64,000 nucleotides of DNA from Thermoleophilia bacterium (GTDB lineage Bacteria > Actinomycetota > Thermoleophilia > Gaiellales > Gaiellaceae): assembly GCA_025928515.1 (NCBI GenBank), contig JAICJI010000003.1, positions 1 to 64,000 of the forward strand, in the 5' to 3' direction. Below, one piece after another: positions 1-8,886 of this stretch. Under the pieces are notes generated by a model. The model did not search any database. It was not told the DNA's origin and worked only from the letters and a program-made list of their open reading frames with translations. Within the stretch, counting starts at the first letter, position 1; the number at the start of each line of letters is the position of its first letter. Both the position numbers and the translations under genes were made by a program.

Positions 1-646
1 CGTGTGCGCGCGCGTCCTCGTGGCGGAGGTAGTGGACGTCGCCAGTCGCGACGAGCGGCAGGTCTCGCTTCCCCGCGAGAGCGACGAGCTCCGGGTTGAT
101 CCGTTGCTGCACGTCCAAATGCGCGTTCTGCAGCTCGACGTAGACCTGCTCGCGGCCGAAGATCTGCTCGAGCCGGTCGAGCTCGGCCTCGGCGTCGGTG
201 CCGCGGTTCTCCTCGAGCGCCTTGCACACGCGTCCCGAGAGGCAGCCCGAGAGCGCGATCAGACCTTTGCCGTGCGTCTGGAGCAGCTCCCAGTCGACGC
301 GGGGCTTGTAGTAGTAGCCCTCGAGGTAGCCGAGCGAGGAGAGCTTGATCAGGTTCCCGTAGCCCTCGTTCGTCTCGGCCAGCAGCGTGAGGTGCGCGTA
401 GCCCTTCTGCTGCGCATGCCGGTCGTCGGCGACGTAGACCTCGCAGCCGATGACTGGCTTCACTCCTTCGTTTCGGGCCGCCTTGTAGAGATCGATCGCG
501 CCGGCGAGGGAGCCGTGATCCGTGAGCGAGACCGCCGGCATCTCGAGCTCGGCGGCCCGCTTCGCGAGGTCGGGAATGCGGCAGGCGCCGTCGAGGATCG
601 AGTACTCGGAGTGGACGTGGAGGTGGACGAACGGCGCTTCGGGCAC
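1..646 (-). CDS. dnaE: DNA polymerase III alpha subunit, N-terminal part (window edge)
   Basis: The replicative polymerase subunit; only the first ~215 residues are in the window and the gene runs off the left edge. The translation opens with the PHP-domain signature HLHVHSEYSILDG (about residues 6-18), followed by LTDHG and the DnaE-type stretch YYKPRVDWELL, then LSGCLSG and TGDVHYLR. These are the standard blocks of the PHP domain of bacterial DnaE. The GTG at 644-646 is chosen because it precedes the PHP motif by only a few codons; no strong Shine-Dalgarno sequence is visible. It is divergent from the membrane operon starting at 712. Confidence 0.93.
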   Translation of the reverse strand, partial: MPEAPFVHLHVHSEYSILDGACRIPDLAKRAAELEMPAVSLTDHGSLAGAIDLYKAARNEGVKPVIGCEVYVADDRHAQQKGYAHLTLLAETNEGYGNLIKLSSLGYLEGYYYKPRVDWELLQTHGKGLIALSGCLSGRVCKALEENRGTDAEAELDRLEQIFGREQVYVELQNAHLDVQQRINPELVALAGKRDLPLVATGDVHYLRHEDARAH

Positions 647-711
647 GGGAGGTCGAGCTTAGCGCTGTCCCCGGAAGGCGCCCGGACCGGCCGCGATGCG
701 ACACTTCGGGC

Positions 712-1578
712 GTGAGCCGGAGCCGCCTCGTCCCACTCGCGATCGTCGTGACTTTGCTCCTCGCGGTCGTCGCGATCGTGGCCCGCGGACGGCCGCTCGG
801 CACTGAGACCGGGAACGGCGGCGGGTTGCCCTTGTCGTTCTGGGACTACGCCTACACGACGACCGTCATCATCACCGCCCCGATCCTGCTCGCGCTGGGC
901 CTGACGGCGTTCTTCATGCGCGGGCCGCGGAAGGGGAACCCGCACTTTCAGAGCCGGATGGTCCTCGCCATCGCCGGATTCGCGCTCTTCGCGATGCTCG
1001 CGACCCTCCTCAGGCGACACGGGTTCCACCTTCACTTGCACCAACCCGAGGATGCGGGGCAGGGCCACGTGCCTCCGAAAGCGCCGCAGGGGCAACACAT
1101 CACCACGAAGCGAGCTCCGGCGTTCCGCTGGGGCGAGGTCGTGGTCCTCCTCGGGATCGTCGTCCTGGTGAGCGGCGTCATCGCGGTGACTCGTTCGCGG
1201 CGGGCTCCCAGGCTGTTCGGCGAGAGCACCCCCGAGGTGCTCGCGGCGGCGCTCGACGAGTCGCTCGACGATCTGCGAGCCGACCCCGACCTGCGCCGCG
1301 CGATCATCGCCGCCTACGCCCGGATGGAGAAGGCGCTCGCCGCCGCCGGGATTCCGCGGCATCCCGCCGAGGCGCCGCTCGAGTACGTCGAGCGGGCGCT
1401 GCTCGCGCTCGACGCGAGCGCCCCCGCCGTCCGCAGGCTCACCGATCTCTTCGAATGGGCTAGGTTCAGCCACCATGAGCCGGAGCCGTCGATGAGGGAC
1501 GACGCCGTGGACGCGCTCAGCGCGGTGCGCGACGAGCTCCGCGCTTCTGAGCAGGCGTCGGAGCTGACTCCGGCGTGA
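712..1578 (+). CDS. DUF4129 domain membrane protein
   Basis: A 288-residue membrane protein. Four hydrophobic segments are visible (about 5-24, 45-68, 84-103 and 146-163). The C-terminal part (about 200-275), with the AYARMEKAL and PLEYVERAL stretches, is the cytosolic DUF4129 domain, a family found beside MoxR ATPases, DUF58 proteins and transglutaminase-like proteins. GTG start. Its stop overlaps the next GTG by 4 bases, and the next four genes follow with similar overlaps, so 712-4817 is one operon. Its biochemical role is unknown. Confidence 0.85.
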   Translation: MSRSRLVPLAIVVTLLLAVVAIVARGRPLGTETGNGGGLPLSFWDYAYTTTVIITAPILLALGLTAFFMRGPRKGNPHFQSRMVLAIAGFALFAMLATLLRRHGFHLHLHQPEDAGQGHVPPKAPQGQHITTKRAPAFRWGEVVVLLGIVVLVSGVIAVTRSRRAPRLFGESTPEVLAAALDESLDDLRADPDLRRAIIAAYARMEKALAAAGIPRHPAEAPLEYVERALLALDASAPAVRRLTDLFEWARFSHHEPEPSMRDDAVDALSAVRDELRASEQASELTPA

Positions 1579-2090
1579 GGCTGGCGGGACGGCTCATCCG
1601 ACCCGCGCTCCTGGCGGCGGTGGTGCTCGTCGTCCTGCTCTCCCTGCCGAATCTGCAGACCGCGCGCGCGCTCGCGATCTGGGTCGTGCTCGTTGCGGCG
1701 CTCGTGCTCATGGTGCTCGTCCGGCACTCGGGCGAGCCCGGCTGGTCCGAGCCCCGCCAGCACTTCGAGGAGGCCCTGCGCAGGCGCAAGCCTGCGCCAT
1801 CCCAAGCGGTCGAGTTCCTGCGCATGGAGCGCGAGCTCTCGCTCGGGATGGCGGATGCGGATCACGCCCACCGGCGACTCCTGCCGCTGCTGCGAGCGGC
1901 GGCGGCCGCGCGCCTCGCCGCGAGGCACGGGATCGCACTCGAGCGCCGACCCGAGACCGCACAGGCGCTGCTCGGGGACGAGGTCTGGGAGCTGCTGCGC
2001 CCCGACCGGCCCGATCCCGACGACCGGCACGGCCCGGGCGTGCAGCGCGAGCAGGTCGTCGCGGTGATCGAGGCGGTGGAGGCCCTGTGA
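1575..2090 (+). CDS. two-TM membrane protein of a MoxR/DUF58 operon
   Basis: A 171-residue protein of unknown function. Two hydrophobic helices lie at about residues 8-26 and 32-50, followed by a charged cytosolic domain rich in Arg/Glu/Ala with EEALRRRK and RMERELSLG. The GTG start overlaps the DUF4129 gene stop (GTGA), and its own stop overlaps the MoxR start by 4 bases. Small membrane proteins of this kind commonly sit between DUF4129 and MoxR genes in actinobacteria and may act as a membrane adaptor of the ATPase; that role is inference. Confidence 0.75.
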   Translation: MRLAGRLIRPALLAAVVLVVLLSLPNLQTARALAIWVVLVAALVLMVLVRHSGEPGWSEPRQHFEEALRRRKPAPSQAVEFLRMERELSLGMADADHAHRRLLPLLRAAAAARLAARHGIALERRPETAQALLGDEVWELLRPDRPDPDDRHGPGVQREQVVAVIEAVEAL

Positions 2091-3064
2091 CGGCGCTCGC
2101 GGACCTGCGCGATCGCGCCGAGTCGATCCTCGCCGAGGTCGAGAAGGCGATCGTCGGCAAGCGCGGCCCGCTCGAGCTGATCCTGCTCGCGCTGCTGAGC
2201 GACGGCCACGTGCTGCTCGAGGACTACCCGGGGCTCGCGAAGACGCTGATCGCGCGGTCGTTCGCGCAGGCGACGTCGCTCCGGTTCGCGCGGATCCAGT
2301 TCACGCCCGACCTCATGCCCGGCGACGTGACCGGGTCGCAGATCTTCGACCAGCGGACGACCGAGTTCGTCTTCCGCCCGGGCCCGATCTTCGCCAACCT
2401 CCTGCTCTCGGACGAGATCAACCGCGCCCCGCCCAAGACGCAGGCCGCGCTGCTCGAGGCGATGCAGGAGCGGCAGGTGACGATCGAGAACACGACGCAC
2501 CGGCTCGAGCCGCCGTTCCTCGTGCTCGCGACGCAGAACCCGATCGAGTACGAGGGGACGTACCCCCTCCCCGAGGCGCAGCTCGACCGGTTCCTCGTGC
2601 GCATCTCGATCGGCTACCCGGCGCGCGAGGCCGAGATCGAGATGCTCCAGCGCCGGCTCGAGCGCGGCGTCGACGAAGTGGAGCTCGAACCCGTGGTCGA
2701 CGCGGCGACGCTCTTGGAGATGCAGCGCGCGCTCGAGCAGGTGCACGTCTCGGACGCGATCCAGGGCTACGTCGTCGACCTCGTGACGGCCACGCGAGAG
2801 TCACAACGCCTCGCGGTCGGAGCGAGCCCGCGCGGCAGCATCGCCCTCGTCAAGCTCGCGCGCGCGAAGGCGGCGCTCTCCGGTCGCGACTTCGTCACCC
2901 CCGAGGACGTGAAGGCGATCGCCGTGCCCGCGCTCGCGCACAGGCTGATGGTGCGGCCGGAGCTCTGGGTGCAGCGGCTGCGCAGCGAGGACGTCGTAGC
3001 GGAGGCGCTCGCGACGGTGCCGACGCCGCCCGCCGAGGACGCCGTCCGCGCCGCAGACGCGTGA
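2087..3064 (+). CDS. moxR: MoxR-family AAA+ ATPase
   Basis: A 325-residue AAA+ ATPase of the MoxR branch, chaperone-like proteins thought to help assemble or mature partner proteins, often von Willebrand A-type proteins and DUF58 proteins. Walker A is the family variant EDYPGLAKT (about 45-53), Walker B is LLLSDEINRAPPKTQAALLEAM (about 106 on; D109/E110), and sensor 1 is VLATQNPIEYEGTYPLPEAQLDRF. The lid domain follows to the end. GTG start at 2087 overlapping the previous stop. It lies between the small membrane protein and the DUF58 protein, its likely client. Confidence 0.93.
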   Translation: MTALADLRDRAESILAEVEKAIVGKRGPLELILLALLSDGHVLLEDYPGLAKTLIARSFAQATSLRFARIQFTPDLMPGDVTGSQIFDQRTTEFVFRPGPIFANLLLSDEINRAPPKTQAALLEAMQERQVTIENTTHRLEPPFLVLATQNPIEYEGTYPLPEAQLDRFLVRISIGYPAREAEIEMLQRRLERGVDEVELEPVVDAATLLEMQRALEQVHVSDAIQGYVVDLVTATRESQRLAVGASPRGSIALVKLARAKAALSGRDFVTPEDVKAIAVPALAHRLMVRPELWVQRLRSEDVVAEALATVPTPPAEDAVRAADA

Positions 3065-4323
3065 CGGGCTTCACCTCGCGGCGGCTACCCGCGTACGGCT
3101 CGCTCGCCGCCGCCGGGCTCATCGCGGGGCTCGCGCTCGGCCGGGCCGAGCCGGTCGCCCTCGCCGCTCCCTTCCTGCTCGCGCTCGTCGCTGCGGTCGC
3201 CTGGCGCGAGCCGGAGGTCGCGGTGCGGGTCTCGCTCGACCGCGATCGTGTGCTCGAGGGCGACGAGATCACGGTGACAGTCGAGCTGTCCGCAACCGAC
3301 AACGTCGAGCGGCTCGAGTTGCTCGTCCCGCTGCCGCCGCAGCTCGGCGCCGAGGGAGGGCCGGCGCGGGCGGTCCGCCTCCGCGCCGGTGAGGAGCAAG
3401 CGGTCGAGCTGAAGCTGCGCTGCGAGCGGTGGGGTGCGTTCTCGATCGGGCCGTTGCTCGTCCGGGCGCGCGACACGCTCGGCTTCCGCTCGTGGGAGAG
3501 CACGGCGGGCGAGCCTTACGCGCTGCGCGTCTACCCGGGCGAGCAGACGCTCCGCTCGCTTGTGGCGCCGCTCGAGACGCAGGTCTTCGCCGGGAACCAG
3601 GTCTCGCGGGCCCGCGGAGAGGGGATCGAGTTCGCCGACCTCCGCGAATGGCAGCCGGGCGATCGGCTACGCCGCGTCAACTGGCGCGCGACCGCGCTCC
3701 GCGGCGCGCTCTGGGTGAACGAGCAACACCTCGAGCGCAACACCGACGTGGTCCTCTTCCTCGACACGTTCGGCGAGGTGCGCGTCGAGGGACGCAGCAC
3801 GAACGACCGCGCCGTGCGTGCCGCGGCAACGCTCGCGCATCGCTACCTCGAGCGGAAGGACCGCGTGGGGCTCGTCGGCTTCGGCGGCTTCCTCTCCTGG
3901 CTCGTACCGGCGTCGGGGACGCGGCAGCTCTACCAGATCGTCGACACGTTGCTGACGAGCCAGATCGTGCACAGCTACGCCTGGCGCGACGTCGACGTGC
4001 TGCCGCCCCGGACGCTGCCGCCGCAGGCGCTCGTCCTCGCGATCACTCCGCTGCTCGACAACCGCACCGCCAGCGCGCTGCTCGACCTGCGCGCGCGGGG
4101 ATACGACCTGGTCGTGGTCGAGGTGTCGCCGCTCGAGCTCGTTGCGCCGGATCCCGACTCGGCGGCGCAGCTCGCGCACCGGCTCTGGCGGCTCTCCCGC
4201 GAGGCGCTGCGCTGGCGCTACGAGCAGGTCGGCGTGCCGGTCGTCACGTGGCGGGAGGGAGAGCCGCTCGCCGTCCCCCTCGAGGAGGTGAACTCGTTCA
4301 GGCACTTCGCCCGGCCCGTGTAG
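3061..4323 (+). CDS. DUF58 domain-containing protein
   Basis: A 420-residue protein with two N-terminal hydrophobic segments (about 12-48) and a beta-rich extracellular-type region. The DUF58 signature EFADLREWQPGD...RRVNWRATA lies at about residues 190-211. A vWA-like C-terminal domain follows, with VVLFLDTF standing where a MIDAS-type strand would be. DUF58 proteins are regular partners of MoxR ATPases and are candidates for MoxR-assisted assembly. GTG start at 3061 overlaps the moxR stop by 4 bases. Confidence 0.9.
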   Translation: MTGFTSRRLPAYGSLAAAGLIAGLALGRAEPVALAAPFLLALVAAVAWREPEVAVRVSLDRDRVLEGDEITVTVELSATDNVERLELLVPLPPQLGAEGGPARAVRLRAGEEQAVELKLRCERWGAFSIGPLLVRARDTLGFRSWESTAGEPYALRVYPGEQTLRSLVAPLETQVFAGNQVSRARGEGIEFADLREWQPGDRLRRVNWRATALRGALWVNEQHLERNTDVVLFLDTFGEVRVEGRSTNDRAVRAAATLAHRYLERKDRVGLVGFGGFLSWLVPASGTRQLYQIVDTLLTSQIVHSYAWRDVDVLPPRTLPPQALVLAITPLLDNRTASALLDLRARGYDLVVVEVSPLELVAPDPDSAAQLAHRLWRLSREALRWRYEQVGVPVVTWREGEPLAVPLEEVNSFRHFARPV

Positions 4324-4331
4324 CACCCGCG

Positions 4332-4817
4332 TTGGGAGCGGCGGCTGCGTACGGCGGAGTCCTCGCCGACGCGCTTGTCCACGCCGGCCCGCACGCGGGC
4401 GCGTTCGCACCGGGTGCGGCGCTCGGGACGTTGCTGCTCGTGGCTGCGCTCGTGCTCGGCGGCCGCGGCCTCGGCTTGGCGCTCTTCATCGCGGGCGGGA
4501 CGTACGTCGCCGCGGTCGCCGTGGCGGGGCACCGGATCGACGCGAGCGCGCCGCTCGTCGCCGTGCTCCTTCTCCTCTGTGGCGAGCTGTCGGGCTGGTC
4601 GCTCGACGAACGGTGGGGAGTCCGCGCCGATTCGCTGCTCGCGTGGCGGCGCGGAGCCGGCGTCGCTGTCCTCGCGCTCGCCGGCCTCGGGGTGGCTGGG
4701 CTTGTCGTCGCCCTCTCCGCCGCGCCTTCGAACCACGGACTCGCGTGGACGATCGCGGGCGCAGCCGCAGCGGTGGGCGCCGGGGGAACCGGCATCTGGG
4801 TCGCTCGCCGCGCTTGA
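4332..4817 (+). CDS. small polytopic membrane protein, end of DUF58 operon
   Basis: An Ala/Gly/Leu/Val-rich protein of about 161 residues with four to five predicted membrane helices (for example LGTLLLVAALVLGG, LALFIAGGTYVAAVAV, VAVLALAGLGVAGLVVAL). No family recognised. The start is uncertain: no ATG or GTG occurs in frame near the beginning, so the TTG at 4332, nine bases after the DUF58 stop, is used. Coding is supported by consistent hydrophobic segments and by its place as last gene of the 712-4817 operon. Confidence 0.55.
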   Translation: MGAAAAYGGVLADALVHAGPHAGAFAPGAALGTLLLVAALVLGGRGLGLALFIAGGTYVAAVAVAGHRIDASAPLVAVLLLLCGELSGWSLDERWGVRADSLLAWRRGAGVAVLALAGLGVAGLVVALSAAPSNHGLAWTIAGAAAAVGAGGTGIWVARRA

Positions 4818-4848
4818 CCGGGCCGATGGTTGTAGCGAGAATAGCGTC

Positions 4849-5466
4849 ATGTCACTCTCGGTTCCGCAGCTTCCTCTCCAGTTCGATCCCCTGATCGCGG
4901 AGGCGAAGAGGCGGGCGCGACGGCGCCGACTCGCGGTATTCGCGGCCGTGCTCGTCGGCGTGGTGGCCGTCAGCTCGTTCACTCGCTGGGAGCTGGCCGG
5001 CCCGAATGCGAGCGCGGCGACCACGAGCAGCGGTAGGCAATGCGCGAAATCGAGCTCGTACGGTTCGCAGTGCATCGGCGTGGTCGGCTCTGGGCGGCGG
5101 GTGACGGAGATCCGGACGTTGTTCGACGACACGGACATGTTCTGGCCGAACGACAGATGGAGGATCGACCTCGAGCGCTACACGTGCGATCCGATCGGCC
5201 AGACGAAGGCGACGTGCTGGGCCGCTACGACCTGGCACGGCAGAGTCTTCACCGGCGCCCGCGTCGTCGATCGCCGGGCCCAGCCGCTGCATCTCGCCCA
5301 GTCGCAGAGCCACTACTGGCCGACGTTCGCGCTGCCGCACACATTCCGCGGGGACGTCTGGCTCTGCGCCGAGGTGGCGGTCAACAACGTCGCGAGGCAC
5401 GAATGGGTCTACAACGGGGCAGGCCTGGCCCACGGCTTGCGGGCGTGCGTCTCGGTCCACCGCTGA
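4849..5466 (+). CDS. hypothetical protein with one membrane anchor
   Basis: A 205-residue protein of unknown function. A basic patch (KRRARRRR, about 24-31) precedes one hydrophobic segment (about 32-46), giving a signal-anchor layout with a Cys- and Trp-containing exported domain: Cys residues near 64, 73, 122, 130 and in LCAEV, so disulfides are possible. The ATG at 4849 is the first in-frame start after the preceding operon. No domain recognised. A stem-loop at 5637-5668 could end its transcript. Confidence 0.65.
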   Translation: MSLSVPQLPLQFDPLIAEAKRRARRRRLAVFAAVLVGVVAVSSFTRWELAGPNASAATTSSGRQCAKSSSYGSQCIGVVGSGRRVTEIRTLFDDTDMFWPNDRWRIDLERYTCDPIGQTKATCWAATTWHGRVFTGARVVDRRAQPLHLAQSQSHYWPTFALPHTFRGDVWLCAEVAVNNVARHEWVYNGAGLAHGLRACVSVHR

Positions 5467-5636
5467 CGCTGGGCAGGTCCTCGCGCTCGCAGGTCGAGGA
5501 CTCGTGCCCGATGGGCCAGACTCAGACCATCTGCCGGCTCTACGGGTCGCAGTCCGACCCGGCCGGGGACACGTTCGCGATCTCCGGCACCGTAGCCGGC
5601 CGGCTCAGCTAGCAGCGCTCGCGACGGCAAGCGCGC

Positions 5637-5668
5637 GAGGGGCGGCCAGGCAAGGCTGGCCGTCCCTC
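5637..5668. terminator. stem-loop between convergent genes
   Basis: A 13-base arm (GAGGGGCGGCCAG) pairs with CTGGCCGTCCCTC across a 6-base loop with one mismatch. It lies just after the short non-coding stretch following the gene at 4849-5466 and touches the stop of the convergent SDR gene, so it may terminate both. There is no clear T-tract, as is usual in high-GC actinobacteria. Confidence 0.6.
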
Positions 5669-6419
5669 AGGCCGGGACCGAGACGACCTGCTGAGTCATG
5701 CCCCCGTCGATCACGTAGCTCGAGCCGGTCACGTACGTCGCCTCCTCCGAGCACAGCCACGCGACGAGGGCCGCGACCTCCTCGGGCTTGCCGGGCCGGC
5801 CGAGCGGCACCTCGGGGTCGAGGCGCTCGGCGTCGGCCTCGTTGCGCGGCGTCGCGATCACGCCCGGCGCGACGGAGTTGACACGGATCCCGTACTGCGC
5901 GAGCTCGAGCGCGAGGTTCCGGCTCAGCATCCCGAGCGCAGCCTTCGCGGCCGCATAGACCGCGAAGTCGGGCCGCGGGATGTGCTCGTGGACGGACGTG
6001 ATGTTCACGATCGAGCCGCCGCCCCGATCCTTCATCCGCCGAGCCGCTGCCTGTGCCGCGAGGAAGCTGCCGCGCACGTCGACGTCGAAGGTGAGGTCGA
6101 AGTCGTCGACCGTCAGCTCGAGGAACGGCTTCGCGGTCGAGAGGCCGGCGTTGTTGACGAGCGCGTCGAGCCTGCCGAGCTTCTCCACCGTCTCGGCGAC
6201 GAGTCGCTCGGGCACGTCGGGATCGCCGATGTTGCCCCAGATCCAGTGGATCCCCTCGTCCCCGTAGCGCTTCTGCAGATCGACGAACGGCCCTTCATGC
6301 CGCTCCTCGTTGTCCTGTGTCGCGTACCCGAGCCTCCAGCCGTCGGCGAGCAGGCGCTCGGCGATCGCGAGCCCGATGCCCGTGTTCGCGCCGGTGACGA
6401 GTGCGACGCGGTCGGCCAC
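5667..6419 (-). CDS. SDR-family NAD(P)-dependent oxidoreductase
   Basis: A 250-residue classical short-chain dehydrogenase/reductase. The cofactor motif TGANTGIG spans about residues 9-16, NNAG about 89-92, and the catalytic residues are Ser142, Tyr155 and Lys159 (YAAAK). The ending VTGSSYVIDGGMTQQ is typical of glucose-1-dehydrogenase-like and FabG-like SDRs. The substrate cannot be read from sequence. ATG start at 6419. It is followed closely on the same strand by the FAD oxidase gene that starts at 7823, so the two may be cotranscribed. Confidence 0.9.
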   Translation of the reverse strand: MADRVALVTGANTGIGLAIAERLLADGWRLGYATQDNEERHEGPFVDLQKRYGDEGIHWIWGNIGDPDVPERLVAETVEKLGRLDALVNNAGLSTAKPFLELTVDDFDLTFDVDVRGSFLAAQAAARRMKDRGGGSIVNITSVHEHIPRPDFAVYAAAKAALGMLSRNLALELAQYGIRVNSVAPGVIATPRNEADAERLDPEVPLGRPGKPEEVAALVAWLCSEEATYVTGSSYVIDGGMTQQVVSVPA

Positions 6420-6464
6420 GGCCGGGGAGGTACCCGCGGCGGCCGTGGCCGAATCGCCGGCGTT

Positions 6465-7823
6465 CTACGAGGCGATGTTGTGGTTCGCCCGGAACACGTT
6501 TTCCGGGTCGTAGCGCCGCTTCAACTCGACGAGGCGCTCGTAGTTCGCCCCGTACGCACCGCGGATTGCGTCGTCGCCCTGATCGTCGGCGAGATAGTTG
6601 AGCCAACGCCCGCCCGTGAAGAACTCCTTCATCGCGGCAAAGGTGTCCTTCGTCCAGGCGACGTTCGCATCGTCGTCGGCCGCGCTCTCCCACACGGAGG
6701 GCAGCAGGAGGTTGAATCCCTCGTTGCGGTGCGGGACGGCGGTGTCCGACGCTCCCACCCGCGTGACTGCACCGTGGAAGTGCTCGAGCACCATGCCGCT
6801 CATCGGCGACGGCACCTGCAGGAACCGGTCGACCATCGTGTCGATCAGCCCGTCCGGAAGCCCTTCCGTGAAGGAGGAGAGCCAATAGTTGCGTAGGCCA
6901 TGCGGATACGCCTCGTCGAGGATCGTGTTGAACGCCGGGTACGGCACAGGCCCGACTTCGACCATCACCGGCGGCCCCCACTCCTTGAACGGCGCGAGCT
7001 CCCGCTCCGCCTCGTCCGGCGGCCCGGTGTGGAAGACGATCAGGGCCGCGAGCTTCATCCCCGAGCCGTCGGGCGCATGGACGAGACCCGCGAAAACGGT
7101 GAGGTCGTCAGACGCGGTCGGTGCCGCGTCGCGGTAGAAGCGAAGCATCTCCCCGGCCCGCTCCACGGGGTGAGCGATCAGCCCACCCGTCACGGGAGGC
7201 AGCGGATGAAGGCGGAACTTGATCGAGGCGGCGATCCCGAAGTTGCCGCCCCCGCCCCGCAGTGCCCAGAACAGATCCGGGTCGGACCCCGCGGTCACGT
7301 CGAGCACTCGCCCGTCCGCGGTGACGAGCTCGACGGCGAGCACGTTGTCGGCGGCGAGACCGTGTTTCGCCATCAGCCAGCCGAGGCCGCCGCCGAGCGT
7401 GAGCCCCGACACTCCGGTGTGGGAGATCGCGCCGCCGGTCGTCGCGAGGCCGTGCAGCGCCGCTTCACGGTTTAGCTCGGCCCAGAGGCACCCGCCCTGT
7501 GCACGCAGCGTCATCGCGTCGCGATCCACGTGGATGCCCCGCATCGGCGACAGGTCGATCATCAGCGCGTCGTCCATCACGGCGCGGCCGGCGACGTTGT
7601 GCCCGCCGCCGCGGACGCAGACCTCCATCCCGGCGCGCCGAGCAAAATGCAGCGCGTCGACGATGTCGGCGGTGTTCCGGCACTGCGCGATCAACGCCGG
7701 CCGGCGATCGATCATCGCGTTATGGACACGGCGCGCCTCCTCGTACGCCGGGTCGGCGGGCTCCAAAAGGCTGCCGGTGAAGGTTGCGCGCAGCTCGTCG
7801 AGCGTCGCGGCGACTGTGGCCAT
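6465..7823 (-). CDS. FAD-binding oxidoreductase, berberine-bridge type
   Basis: A 452-residue PCMH-type flavoenzyme. The FAD attachment motif RGGGHN has His75 as the probable 8-alpha-histidyl link. GVSGLTLGGGLGWL is the second FAD-binding block, and the C-terminus (YDPENVFRANHNI) is the berberine-bridge (BBE) domain ending. Such enzymes oxidise alcohols, sugars or alkaloid-like substrates with O2 or another acceptor; the substrate here is unknown. The start at 7823 has a strong GGAGG eight bases upstream on the minus strand. It probably shares a transcript with the SDR gene downstream. Confidence 0.9.
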   Translation of the reverse strand: MATVAATLDELRATFTGSLLEPADPAYEEARRVHNAMIDRRPALIAQCRNTADIVDALHFARRAGMEVCVRGGGHNVAGRAVMDDALMIDLSPMRGIHVDRDAMTLRAQGGCLWAELNREAALHGLATTGGAISHTGVSGLTLGGGLGWLMAKHGLAADNVLAVELVTADGRVLDVTAGSDPDLFWALRGGGGNFGIAASIKFRLHPLPPVTGGLIAHPVERAGEMLRFYRDAAPTASDDLTVFAGLVHAPDGSGMKLAALIVFHTGPPDEAERELAPFKEWGPPVMVEVGPVPYPAFNTILDEAYPHGLRNYWLSSFTEGLPDGLIDTMVDRFLQVPSPMSGMVLEHFHGAVTRVGASDTAVPHRNEGFNLLLPSVWESAADDDANVAWTKDTFAAMKEFFTGGRWLNYLADDQGDDAIRGAYGANYERLVELKRRYDPENVFRANHNIAS

Positions 7824-7883
7824 TCAGTCCTCCTTGCTGGGGTGCGCCCCGACTCTAGTACCGCGTGCAACCATGTTCCAAGG

Positions 7884-8390
7884 ATGGACCGGGCCGAGCT
7901 GCAGGCGATCCAGAAGCCGTTGAAGGACCGATACCGGTCCGACGCGGCGACGGCGCTCATCGTCCTCCGTGCCCAGGGGCAGCTCGACGAGGAGAAGATC
8001 GCGTGCAAGGTCGACACCGGCCGCCAGCTCGTCGAGGCGGGGCTCCATCCCGCAACCGGCGGCACCGGCGCGCTCGCGTGCTCCGGCGACATGCTGCTCG
8101 AGGCGCTCGTCGCCTGTGCCGGTGTGACGCTTCGCTCGGTCGCCACCTCGCTGGAGCTCGACGTCGCCGGCAGCGTCCACGCCGAGGGCGACCTCGACTT
8201 TCGCGGCACGCTCGGCGTCGACCGTGAAGCTCCCGTCGGCTTCGCGGCGATCCGGCTGCGCTTCGACCTCGCCTCGGATGCGCCCGAGGAGAAACTGGCG
8301 AAGCTGATCGAGCTCACCGAGCGGTACTGCGTCGTCTTCCAGACGCTCGCCGCCGGCGTGCCCGTCGAGCTGAGCTACTCGACCTCGTAG
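7884..8390 (+). CDS. OsmC/Ohr-family protein
   Basis: A 168-residue OsmC-family protein, a thiol-dependent peroxidase fold acting on organic or fatty-acid hydroperoxides. The conserved pair of cysteines is probably Cys78 (in ALVACAG) and Cys149 (in RYCVVF); the latter replaces the usual HxxCP context with RYC. An additional Cys66 lies nearby. ATG start at 7884, a few bases after AAGG. It is divergent from the FAD oxidase at 7823 and its 3' end overlaps the convergent GNAT gene by 16 bases. Confidence 0.85.
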   Translation: MDRAELQAIQKPLKDRYRSDAATALIVLRAQGQLDEEKIACKVDTGRQLVEAGLHPATGGTGALACSGDMLLEALVACAGVTLRSVATSLELDVAGSVHAEGDLDFRGTLGVDREAPVGFAAIRLRFDLASDAPEEKLAKLIELTERYCVVFQTLAAGVPVELSYSTS

Positions 8391-8884
8391 GCCATCAGGA
8401 TCGCGTCGACGAACTCGCCGCCGCGGCGGTAGTGCCGCTTGCGGTAGCCCTCGCGCTCGAAGCCGAACGCGTCGTAGAGGGCGATCGCCGCTTCGTTCCA
8501 CGGGAAGACGTGCAGCTCGAGCTTGCGGACGCCGGCCTCGCGCCCCCAGTCCACCGCCGCCTGCAAGAGCGCCTTCCCGACCCCCTGCCGGCGCGCGTCG
8601 AGCGCGACCATCAGCCCGACGTCGGCGACGTGCGTGCTCGCGGGATGCGGGTCGCGCCCGACCGACAGGCGGCCGACGAGGGTCCCGTCCTCGCGCTCCG
8701 CGACGAAGACCGCGGCATGGGCGTACCGCCGCAGCGCCTTGAGGAAGCGGCGCTCGTCGCCTGCGCTGCGCCACTCGCCGGCGATGCTGATCAGCCAGCC
8801 CTCCGGCTCGGCGCTCACCGCATCGGCGAGCAGAGTCAGCTGCTCGGCGTCCGACGGATCGGCATGGCGGACGAGGAAGTCCAT
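8375..8884 (-). CDS. GNAT-family N-acetyltransferase
   Basis: A 169-residue acetyl-CoA-dependent acyltransferase. The motif A region VGLMVALDARRQGVGKALLQAA carries the R-Q-G-V-G-K acetyl-CoA pyrophosphate loop (about 112-117), followed by LELHVFPWNEAAIALYDAFGFEREG, the classic motif B. The ending resembles RimI/ElaA-like small-molecule or protein acetyltransferases; the substrate is unknown. ATG at 8884 (a GTG two codons upstream is possible). It lies immediately downstream of the gamma-glutamyltransferase gene, 2 bases apart. Confidence 0.87.
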   Translation of the reverse strand: MDFLVRHADPSDAEQLTLLADAVSAEPEGWLISIAGEWRSAGDERRFLKALRRYAHAAVFVAEREDGTLVGRLSVGRDPHPASTHVADVGLMVALDARRQGVGKALLQAAVDWGREAGVRKLELHVFPWNEAAIALYDAFGFEREGYRKRHYRRGGEFVDAILMAYEVE

Positions 8885-8886
8885 CG

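Noticed and set aside
5467-5636. A short frame reading GSQSDPAGDTFAISGT after the gene at 4849-5466, possibly a frameshifted tail of it.
   Set aside because: It contains no start codon with a ribosome site and shares no recognisable feature with the upstream product; it is too short to support a separate gene. The rest of this gap holds only the stem-loop at 5637-5668.
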